A DNA stretch of 64,000 nucleotides from Pseudo-nitzschia pungens (taxonomy: Eukaryota > Bacillariophyta > Bacillariophyceae > Bacillariales > Bacillariaceae): positions 5,580,001 to 5,644,000 of the forward strand of contig CM074763.1 of assembly GCA_037355855.1 (NCBI GenBank), in the 5' to 3' direction. Shown piece by piece: positions 10,141-19,918 of the stretch. The translations under genes were made by a program, and so were the position numbers. A model generated the notes under the pieces. That model searched no databases. It was not told the DNA's origin and saw only the letters and a program-made list of their open reading frames with translations. Each line of letters starts with the position of its first letter. The first letter of the stretch is position 1.

Positions 10141-11157
10141 TGATACCGTGACAATGATACTATGTTTTTAGATACTCGAGAGGCAGGCCGAGAAAGAGAG
10201 TGAGTGAGTTGGATGGTTGGATCGATGGTTGGATGGATGGATGGATGAATGGTTTGTTGGTTGGTTGGTTGGTTGGTTGGTTGTGCTACTATGGTAGGTA
10301 TTCGAAGATGGAAGGTAGAAAGTGAGGTATGTACCGGCGAATGCATTGCTTCGTGCTCTCTGTCATTTTGGTAACGATAACGGGTCTGCAGCCTACTAGT
10401 ACTCATGCCGTGTCTGGCTGGCTGTGTCGGGGACTTCCTGCCTAGTCGCAATGCTTGTCGAGTTTTGCCCTTCGTTTGATTTCTTCTTTTGAGCCGGCGT
10501 GGATACTGGTCGAGAGAGGAATTCGGGGAAACGAGCAAGAAGAGGCAGGTTGTCCCGCTTTATCTGGTGAATGCCGGGGTCGATACCGGAAACGGGTCCG
10601 CTCGGGAAACGACTCCGCGCGAGGAGTTTTTGGATTGCTTTCCGGAAAGGAATCACAGCACACGACTGCTCGTCTTTGGGAGCGGATCGTTGTTCTCCGG
10701 TACGTCTTGCGAACCACCACGTTAGCAAAACCCACTCTGCCGTCATCGAAGTGGATCGGATACCACTGTTCGAAGCAACACACACGAAATGTAACTTTCC
10801 GCGTCCATCTGGTGGGCAACCGTCAATTGAATTACAAACAAGAAGTAGTAGCTAGTCCGCATCGGCGTGCCCAGAAATCTTTTTCTAAGAATCGAGTGAT
10901 CCAATCTATTGTTATCATACAATACTTTGTGTTATTTGCTGTAGCACTGGTGGTATTCATACTGCATCTAGTTTCCCCCAAATCGGATGGCCCGAATCGA
11001 TGCAATCGTCGTTCGTTCTGGGTCACGTGCCCTATACAAGAAACCGCATCATCCCGCATCGTGCCGTGCCTCGTTTTGAAATGCGCGCGCACCACTTCCT
11101 CCACAACACCGCAATCTGCCTTGCCGTGTTGTTGTTATTTTTATTGTTGCATTTTCC
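10141..11157. other. Convergent intergenic region, no supported gene
   Basis: It lies between two convergent genes. Overlapping open frames on both strands (plus 10455-11213; minus 10442-10819 and 10396-10785) exist, but none has a convincing start, motif or compositional support. An AATAAA-like sequence on the minus strand near 11140 could serve polyadenylation of the TBC gene. Confidence 0.4.
10207..10282 (+). repeat. GGAT/TTGG tetranucleotide repeats
   Basis: A (GGAT)n tract runs into a (TTGG)n tract just after the stop of the 8536 gene. Confidence 0.8.
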
Positions 11158-14100
11158 TTACCTTCCCAATCTGGACCTTTTTCGTTCCCCCCGTTGAAGA
11201 AAATGGAATCTGAGAATGAATCCTCGACAGACGTTCCAGGTCTTGCGAAACAATCCAAAGGCAAACGCCTTGGTGTGGGACAAGAGTTTCAGAACGATCG
11301 AGTTTCCGTGCGCGGAGGTCAACGGTGAAGGTGGCTTGGATCTGTCGACGGGAACCACCGCGGAGGAGCTGTCTTCCGAAGCAGCCGCAGTCGTGGTTGT
11401 CGATTGGCTGCGCAACGCAGTAGTGGGTGACGATGGCGCCACCGAAACGGTAGTCTTCGCGGAGGCGGAAGAGATGGAAGACCCCAGTCTGGTAGAAGGA
11501 GCCTTGCTGCTGCTGCTCGAAATCTCTGGTTTGGACGGCTTTGCAGGAACCTGGGTCTCGGACTGTTCCAACGACGGCGAGGGGTTATTTTTCTTAGTAC
11601 TCGTACCCACTTGCTTAGTTTTCTTTCCTTTTTGGTTCAGGTTATCCAGGCGCGGCAAAATAACGTTGGCAGCCGCTGTCAATGGATCGGCAGCATCCTC
11701 GCTGCCACCACCACCACCCTTTCTTCCTTCGAAAGAGGAGGACAACCCTCTCCCGAGGCTTTCCAAATCTTCTGTCGAAGGGACCGCCGGCAGAGAAGCA
11801 GCGGCGGTGGTATCCTTGGCCATCTCTGTCGTGTCTCCTTCCCCCGACGGCGGCTCTCGCTGCTGCTGTTGTTGTTGAAGCGTTCGATAATTGGCGGCCC
11901 CGTAGAGGAGACCCCCGATCAGAACGACGCCGCATCCAATGACGAGCGCCCTCTGGCGCTTTCGGCGCGTGCGTTGTTTCCGGAGTTTTTGCCGCTCGCG
12001 ATTCTTGGCCTCCAATCCGGGAGCGCATCCGATGGCTGCCACGGCGCGGTTCTCGGGGTTGCTCCGGACGTACTCCATCGGATCGGTGGTGCCGTTCGCC
12101 GGTTTCGATGCTTTCGGTGGTTTCTGCTCGGAAACAGCAGCAGAAGCGGAAGCAGCGTCCCGCTCGTCGAGAGCGTTGGAAAGCGAGTCGTAACTGACGG
12201 TCCTGGTGCCGATGCCGATGCCGATGCTTCCGGTCTTCTTTTTTTTGGCCCTCCTGCGACGCCGATCGTTACGGGAGGTGGGTTTGAGACCCAGATCCTG
12301 CCGCAGTTTTTGCTTTTCGAGCCAATCACTGGTGCACGTCGGGAGAATCGACCACGCCGGGGGGGTCGGCTGCAACAATCCAATCAGCTGTTGCACGTCC
12401 GGATCGTTGTTGCCGTTGTTGCCACCGCCGCCGACCGGATCGGAGACGGTGGTTGCCAGGAGGGAAATCTGGCTCTCCCAATCGTCTTGGTAGTACTTCT
12501 TTGCGAGATTCACCAGGGAGCTCGGTGGGTACTTGGTCATGAACTGGAGAGCGGTGTCCAGGACGCATTCGAACGGCACCGGATTCGGATCCCCCAGGAG
12601 AAGGGCCGCACGCTCGCTGGTGTGGGTCTCATCGTTTGCGTTTGCGCTCGAGTTTGAAGTGCCCACGAGGGGGGGATTTTCCACGTCCCCGCCAACGCCA
12701 TCGCCGCAGGGTCCCCCATCGTTCCAGGTTCCGCTGACCAGGGTGCTTTCCTTGGACATGAAATCGGGTTCTTCCGTCGAGATCAGTGTCCGATCGGTCG
12801 GGCAGTGCTGATAGTCCTCCTGGAGGCTGACGAGACTCCCGCTGGCCAGGCTGGCTCCTCCTGCTCCCCCCATTGCCTTGTGGTTCAGAGAGGAGACCGC
12901 GCCAACGCCGCCGCCGCCAATGGTGTTGTTGTAGTTGTGATTGTGGTGATGGATGGAAACCAGCCCCCCGCTCTGTATGCTCGTCGGAAAGGAGGATTCC
13001 GTGTAGAGTGTTTCGCTCGTGTAATTACTCCGCGTGTCAAAGGTGTGGCTGTCGTTGTCGTGGTCGTCGTCGAATTCGCTCTGCTCCTCTTCCAGATACG
13101 TGTCGGTGTTGGTGTTGACGGTGTACTGGTCTCCTCCTGCAACGCTGGAGCTAGCGCTAATGATGAACCCCGGCCTTCCGCCGCTGTGTTCCCCCGCATG
13201 GTCGCAACCATCGTGTTCGTGTTCGTGTTCGTTGTCGTGTTCGTTGTCGTGTTCGGTTTCCTCCCCACCGTGGCGCTCGTCGTCGTCCGAGACGTACGTG
13301 ACAATGTTTCCAAAGGCTCCCTCCACCTTTTGTTCCTTCCAACCGACCCTGCAGGAATGCTTGGGGAGGGAGGCGAGGCACTGGTGCAGGGCGGCGAAAT
13401 CGCAGTCCGTCTCGAGAATGATCCTCCGGTTGTAGGGATGGGCCATCATGGCCAGCGAGGCGTAGACCGGCAGTGCCGGATGCGCCACCAGAAAGGCGTC
13501 GAAGAGTCTCTTGACGAGCGCCGTGTCCCTCACGTCGTGGGCGAACCAGGTGAGGACCCACGACAGGCAAAAGAAGGGTTCCATGTCGGCGTCCAGCAGG
13601 TGCCGGTGGACCTCCGGATCGATTTTCCACAGGAGGGGAAATAGCATGAGTTTGAGTCCCGTCTGGAGCCTCAGAAAATCGGACCGGAGGGCGTCCTGAA
13701 AGTGGCTAAAGGATACCTGGCAGAGCACCTTGGAGGGAAGTTCCAGATCCCCGGAAGAGTAGTGTTGTTGCTGCTGCGTTCGCGTTTGCGGCTCGGACGA
13801 GGCATCATCACCACCACCACCACCACCACTACCACCTTTCTTGGGGCTTTTTGGTACGTTGGTGCTCGCTCCCCCGAGGGCGTGCAAAAAGATGCAAGCC
13901 ACATCGTGGTAGCCCTGATAATACCGAAGCCGGTGGGGACTGGGAGCGCCCGTTGCATTGTGTTTGCCGTTGCCGTTGCCATCGCCGTCGCTTCGGTCGT
14001 AGCTGTACACCAGCGTCAGGTTGATGAGATTTGCCAACCGGTTTTGCTTCTTTTTCAGCAGGACGGAAATCTTTCGGTTTCTACGGTACTTGGCCCTGTG

Positions 14101-15411
14101 GGGGCTGCTTGCACTCGTCGTTTTGTGGCGACCGCTCTTGGTCTTGCTTCCGCTCGGAGGCAATCGATTCGGAGCTCTCTGCGATGGCGATGGCGACGTT
14201 GTGGTCGTGGTCGTGGTCGTGGTTGGAGTCACGGAGGACGATGCCTTTTGATACTCGTTCCCCCTCGTGCTGTTTCGGGTGATGCACCGGTGCTGGGACC
14301 GCCTCGATCTCTGGTTTCCCGTGAGCAGGTGCCAGGTGCACCTCGCCACGTCCCGGTCGATCTGGTTGGCGTCCATCGACTCGACCAGCAGTGTGCTGGA
14401 GGGCGGGAACTGCTCGCTGTCGACCACCACCCAGGACTTTTTCTCCTCTTCCGTCGGCTGGAGGAGCTCGTGCTGCGCATCGATCTCGATGGTGGTCACC
14501 GTTGTCGGAGGGTGTGCCGGGGTTTGGGGAGGCTGCGTCGTGGCAGCAGAAGCATAAGCAGAAGCGGTTGCAGCATCGTTCTCATTGGCGCCTCCGGATG
14601 ATTTTGGGTCGAGAACGATGTGGTTGAGAGGCAACGGGTCGTTGTTGTGATCGAGACCCACCAGCCTGGGCCACGCACGTTTTCGTATGGTATCTGTTCG
14701 AAGCGGAGGGAAAATACGGTAAGATACGTGAATGACCCGCACCACAACGGAGCGTAAACAAAAACGAGCGTAAACAAGAACAAGAACAAGAACAAGAACA
14801 TGAACGAAACAGGAGACGACGATGAGTGAACTTCTTGCTTCCGAGTGTATAGTACTACGTATATTTCTGGCTGAAGTTCGTGGTGGCCACCATTGGAATG
14901 CAGACAATCCACCAATCCAATCCAATCCAATCCAATCCAATCCAATCCAACCAATCAACAACACCAACCAAACCAAACCAAACCAAACCAAACCAAACGA
15001 AACAAAAATACACACTCCATTCGACTCAATTCGACTCCACTCCACTCCACTCCACTCCATTCAACACCATTCCATTCCATTCAACTCACCATTCACCAAA
15101 CCCCCCGGAGACAGGGCCAGTTCGCGCAGTTGCCACAAATCAATCTCCGGCTGCGACAGGAGTGCCTCGATTTCATCGACCTTTTTTTGCAAAAACGGAT
15201 TGCTGTTGCTGTTAATGTTGTTGTGATTGTTGTTGTAATTGTGGTTGACGTTGCTTCCGACGTAGCCCTGGCTGAGAGAGTGCCGCTTGGTGCTGTTGCA
15301 TTTGCGGGGGGTCACGTGATCGGAAGACACCGATGGGGTCTCCACTCTCGGAGCGAGAATTGTTCCCAGAACGGTTTCCGTGGGTGTAGTGGGTGCGGCT
15401 ATTATTGTTGC

Positions 15412-15442
<31 letters not shown>

Positions 15443-15651
15443 GCCCCCGACTGGGTGTGTGTCGTAGCCGGAGCGTAGCCCTCCGAAGAACTCGTGGTGG
15501 AGAACAAGAGGGGTGTGCGTTCGTGGACATGGTGCTGGTTTGCCAAACCGGTGGAACCGCTTTCTTCCGAATCCATTTGCATATTCATTTGCATATTCAT
15601 TTGCATATCCATTTGCATATCCATTTGCATTTGCATATCCGCAGAGGACAT
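11158..15651 (-). CDS. TBC1D20/Gyp8-like Rab GTPase-activating protein, two exons, 1365 aa
   Basis: Exon 1 is 15651-15090 and exon 2 is 14693-11158, joined across a GT-AG intron in phase 1. The join makes a continuous LRELALSPGGLVN/TIRKRAWPRL, the typical start of the TBC1D20 domain. Catalytic motifs are present: IDRDVAR (I299, D302, R305, arginine finger) and YYQGYHD (445-451, glutamine finger at Q447). The family core LLDADMEPFFCLSWVLTWFAHD and the segment DAFLVAHPALPVYASLAMM follow. TBC1D20 and yeast Gyp8 stimulate GTP hydrolysis by Rab1-type GTPases at the ER-Golgi interface. A hydrophobic helix at ~1103-1122 (ALVIGCGVVLIGGLLYGAANY) matches their C-terminal anchor, but ~240 residues follow it, so it is not a plain tail anchor. 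Length is inflated by Thr, Asn, His and Gly runs. The start at 15651 (MSSADMQMQ) is preferred over an upstream frame made of a GT repeat. Confidence 0.85.
14694..15089 (-). other. Intron of the TBC1D20-like gene
   Basis: The donor is G/GTGAGT at 15089, and the acceptor is a pyrimidine-rich stretch ending CAG at 14694. Removing 396 nt restores the TBC1D20 family sequence. The intron holds GGATT, GGTTT and GGAGT pentamer repeats that stay open in frame by chance, which makes a misleading hydrophobic N-terminus if it is read through. Part of it is copied at 34440-34763. Confidence 0.85.
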
Positions 15652-15975
15652 TCTGTGTGCTCGTGTGTGCTCGTGTGTGCTCGTGTGTGTGTGTGTGTGT
15701 GTGTTATTGGAATTGGGTAGTCCGTTGTGGATTGCGACACAAAAAGCTCTAGCTCTGCAACAAACGAAAGGCAACAAACGGCACCGTCCCGTGAATCGCA
15801 ATTAGGAGCGAAAGCGAACGAGAAAGAAAAACCGAAAACACGGAGCGGATTGAGGGTGAGACAAGAGCAAGGTTGCTTGTACGGTACGAGTAGATTGCGA
15901 GCCAATGCCGAACCCGATGATGGATGGATGGATGGATGGATGGATGGATTGAGATTGATGGATGGATGGATGGAT
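15652..15975. repeat. TBC gene leader: GT repeat and (GGAT)n microsatellite
   Basis: 15655-15703 is a TCGTGTGTGC/GT dinucleotide repeat just before the start codon of the TBC gene. 15919-15975 is (GGAT)n with one interruption. Confidence 0.75.
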
Positions 15976-18094
15976 TCCGCTCTGGTACAAAAAGGGTTCG
16001 CTTCGCTTCGGCAAATGTCCGGCACTCTACTGGTACAATGCGGAGAAGGGACGAGAAAAAACTCCAAACTCCAAACCACTCGTACTTGTACCGTACGTGC
16101 ACTCAACAAGTACCAAGTAACCTTAAGGTTCCCAAGTACCATGCATCCATCCAAACATCCAAACGGTCGCTCGGTCGTTCGTTCGTTCGTTCGTTCGTAC
16201 CTCTCTTTCGCCTCCTTGCACAACTTCAATCCACAAGAACGAATGAATCAATCGATCAATCAATCAATCAATCTGCTTCTGCTCGCAGAAGGTAGGACTG
16301 GAGATTGTTGGGCAGCGGAGTGACGGAATCGAATCGAATCGAATCCGGGTGTTGTTCGTGTGGGACGGGGTTCAAGTACAAGTACAAGTAAGGCTACAGG
16401 TACAAGCTCCTATTCCAAACAGTAGAAATCGGAATTGGTAAGGTAAATTTACCAGTAACTCGTGTTGAATCGAATCATCATCATCATCATCCATGTGCTG
16501 AGATGGGATGGGATAATCTTACTGTAAGGCTAATTTTAAACCTTAAGGTTACCCGTACGTACCTTACCCTTACCTTATCTTCACCAGTGCTACCGTAGTA
16601 ACCTTACGCAAAAGCGTGTTGTGCGTGCTTCGTGTTTTTTGATGTTCCATTCAGTTCCATGGATGGTAACCTTACGAAGCACTGGTACTGTACTGGTAAT
16701 TACTGGCACTGGTCACTTGTGCGACTCGTACCGGTACATCGTACGGTAATTACGTACAGTACGGTACCGCCCGTCTTGCAGTAAGTTACGGTGTGACTTG
16801 CGACGGCCGGATAGATTTTGATTGATGTTGCCGTTTCGTACCGTACACTAATCACCCTACTGCACGTAAGTTACGGTAAGTTACCGTACAGGAACTGGAG
16901 ATTGAGAGGAAGATACTTTCCGGAATGCAATTCGCAAGATGCACGTCCCGGAGTGAGTGAGTGAGTGAGTGAGTGAGTCGGCACGAGTTACTCGTACTAA
17001 TTACCGATGGGTAAGTTACGGTAAACCGTAACTCACGTTACTCGTAGTACCAACACGGTACGTACTTGTAGTTTCAAAACAAGAATGCCCCCTGCACGTG
17101 CCGCGCCGGTACGCTTCTGTCCAAAACGGACACGACCTGTCGTGCCTCGTACAAACGGTACCGTACAGTATTACGAAGTACAGCAAGTAAGGTTACATCG
17201 GTAAGACTTACTCGCATCCTACAGTAAGGTAACCTTAGTTGAAGGACTATGGATACCGTAAGTTAACTCGTAGCGTACAGTAAACCTTAAGTTAGGTACA
17301 AGTCGATATGAATAATCAATCAATCGCCAAAGGACGTCCACTCGAACGCCGTCGACGCACATAGTATTGCAACGTGGAAACAACCGCAATTCGATTTTTT
17401 TTAGCCGGCAAATCATTCCCGCGGTGCACCCGGCGGACGCTGCGGTGCTGCGAAAAACCCCACGCAACCAATAATAATACCGGTAGTAGCCAATCACAAC
17501 CGTCGCATCGATACGGTAACGTTACAATTCCATGTCATTGGCGAAGATGATTTTTTGATTTTGAGATTGAGATTGATTGACTCGATCGTGTACGGTAAGT
17601 TCATTAATCTTACCCTAATGTACCGTACCGTATGACAACAAGCCGGAGTCAATCACGGTTCCGAAGAGAGAAGAAGAACAACGTACACGTAAGATCCGAA
17701 GGTAAGTTCATAGTAGTAAAAAATTACGAAGTATGTAAATTTCTTACCCGTAACCTTACCGTACCAGTAAGGTTTACCGTCGTACCGCACCAGGTAATCT
17801 TACCTTACTGTCGTATCTCCCAAAACTACGACACACAAGAAACAAACTATTTATGTACAGTATTAAGAAACAAACACTGTTTCCACAACCTAAAGGTTCT
17901 CTATGACCAATGACCTCCTATGTGATTGACTTAGGTCCTTTATGACACTTTTAAGCTTCTCTATGTCTGTTTGCTTTTATCGAGACAAACAACACGACGT
18001 TGTACGAGAAACGTTCGATTTTATCAATTTAGTTCTACATCATAATTTCATTTATACGGTATTTCTTAATAATTCCAAAAATTATCCAACAACT
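15976..18094. other. Gene-free region with GTAAGGTTAC motif field
   Basis: No gene is supported. 16090-17300 and parts of 17500-17830 are crowded with variants of GTAAGGTTAC, CTTACGGTAAG and ACCGTAAC, as at 590-2060. There is a (GAGT)n run near 16953-16978 and an (AATC)n run near 16245-16275. Confidence 0.5.
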
Positions 18095-18190
18095 TACTAC
18101 AAAATTCCTATCAGCTGTGCCCCGGTTCTACATGCCCACCTACTTGTTTCTACGGAAGCCCAGGGGACAGCTGATAGGAATTCCGTAGTA
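18095..18190. mobile_element. Small foldback element, copy 1
   Basis: A 96-bp segment has inverted ends: it starts TACTACAAAATTCCTATCAG and ends with the near-complement CTGATAGGAATTCCGTAGTA. Inside these, GCTGTGCCCCGG pairs with CCAGGGGACAGC. A second copy lies at 57009-57109 in the opposite orientation with a different central loop. There is no coding capacity, so it is a MITE-like element of unknown superfamily, possibly TA-targeting. Confidence 0.75.
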
Positions 18191-18348
18191 TTTTTATCTT
18201 CGGTCGTTTCCTGGTTTCCAGAGATACGACACTTACCGAACAATTATTGCACCCATGGTGAGGATGACAATCATCTCTCCTACGGCGTAGTAACCTTAAC
18301 TACAAGTAAGTTATTAAATAAACTATTGATCATGCACGTACCAGTAAT

Positions 18349-18392
18349 CAGGGGTCATAATTAGAAGGGGTGTGCCACGATCGCTAAAGTAA
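18349..18392 (+). mobile_element. Solo terminal fragment of the hAT-type MITE family
   Basis: CAGGGGTCATAATTAGAAGG followed by GGTGTGCCACGATCGCTAAA closely matches the terminal repeat of the complete element at 18459-19192. No partner end is seen nearby. Confidence 0.6.
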
Positions 18393-18450
18393 CTTCACAA
18401 AATTATTTCATCTTAGTTTCTAAAGTCATAATCTCTTATGATAATTGTTA

Positions 18451-19200
18451 CTTCGTACCAGGGGTCATAATATAAGAAGGGGTATGCCACGACGTCTGTC
18501 CGTCGCCCGTGTTCGACGTACAAATACTAGTAAAAAAAAAATGGCACTCCATATTCCATGTGTGGTCCAATTTAGAAAAATTTCCCTCAACCTCAATTTT
18601 TTTTTTCCACTTTCACTGCATAATACTAACAAAAACTATTACACTTCAATCTATAACAACTCCATCAAAAATTGTAACAAAACAATATTTGAATATTGTG
18701 TCTAGCCCAATTTTTTACACGGATTATGAATATGTAACTGCTTTTCACTCTAGATGGATGGAAGATAAAGTAATTTATTTGGATGGATGTCCAAATTTTG
18801 GTTCCAAGTGGAAGCTTTTAATTGAATAAAAATAAAACGGATGACGGACGGACGATCCGATTTTGTATTTTATATTCCAGGTGGAAGGCACAGATCACTG
18901 GTAGTTTGAATCAGCAATATCAGACAGCAGATGGATGTAAACTGAAAAAGGTACTTACTACTTGACTCTCAACTATATACGTGAACTGCATATCAAATTT
19001 AAAAGTTGGAGAGTGATTGGAAGTGTACTTGGTAAGTTGCTTTATCAGGTACACTTTTACTAGTGATATGCAGTAAATTATGAGAAGAAAAAAATTGACT
19101 GAGGGAAATTTTTCTATTTTGGACCACACATGGAATATGAATCACCGATTTTTAGCGATCGTGGCATACCCCTTCTTATATTATGACCCCTGCTTCGTAC
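18451..19200. mobile_element. hAT-type MITE (734 bp) with 8-bp target duplications
   Basis: The element body is 18459-19192. It begins CAGGGGTCATAATATAAG and ends with the exact complement. The inverted arms continue with interruptions for about 150 bp; both contain TTCCATGTGTGGTCCAA and GAAAAATTTCCCTCA in mirrored order. CTTCGTAC occurs directly on both sides (18451-18458 and 19193-19200). An 8-bp duplication and a CAGGG-type terminus are hallmarks of hAT transposons. There is no transposase frame inside, so it must be moved by an enzyme encoded elsewhere. Confidence 0.88.
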
Positions 19201-19918
19201 TACGTACTTTACAAGATTATCAGAAGCATTAAGGTTTTACCTCTTACCGGTCCAACATTCCCCAGAACTAAAAATAAAAGGTTAAGTACCGAATCTACAA
19301 GGCCTTAAATGTATTCCTACAGGATCCAGTACACAAATATATGGGGCGTGAAATGAATGGACCGAAATAAAGAAGACAATAAATAACACGAGAATACATG
19401 AAAGAAAATAATCGACAACACGAGAATGCGCGTGACCGAGAAACAAAATTTAGCAAATTACTACTACTTCGTAGAAAATTAGAATGGATGCATTTCTGCT
19501 CACAATTTAAGCAAGCCAAACGTTAAAACACCAGGCCCTCCAAACATCCGGTACGTCTTCCGAGACCTCCTTCGCTCTGCGGCGCTACTCTCCAATAACG
19601 ATTCAACATTCGAATGTTTCTGAACGGAAAAATTTTGCGTTAATCGCGTTGACAAGCTCCAGCAGTCCTGCGTTCAAATCAGTTGCATCGAGTCTCTAAT
19701 TGTTTTATACGGTGCCCGACAACCGTGTTCGGACTTGATTTTGCAGTCGTGCTTGAAATAGTGACTTGTCTAACCGATGAATTTTTTCCGTGTTTCCAAC
19801 GCACCACCTACATGCCACAGCAGACCAATTGTTCAAAAACGTGCTTCTTAACAACCTTTGCAATGCGGTTAGTAATCCACCCTTGACTGTGCTGTCTTCC
19901 ACTTGATACATTCAAGTC
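19201..19918. other. Upstream region of the secreted Pro-Ser protein gene
   Basis: No gene supported. Mixed AT-rich sequence between the MITE and the ATG at 19919. Confidence 0.4.

Noticed and set aside
10396..11213. Possible small genes between the two convergent genes
   Set aside because: Overlapping frames on both strands, no motif, no compelling start; better explained as GC-rich untranslated DNA.
14694..15060. Open frame giving a hydrophobic Trp/Gly/Leu-rich N-terminus on the TBC protein
   Set aside because: It is intron sequence made of GGATT and GGTTT repeats that happens to lack stops. The splice donor at 15089 and acceptor at 14694 restore the family sequence.
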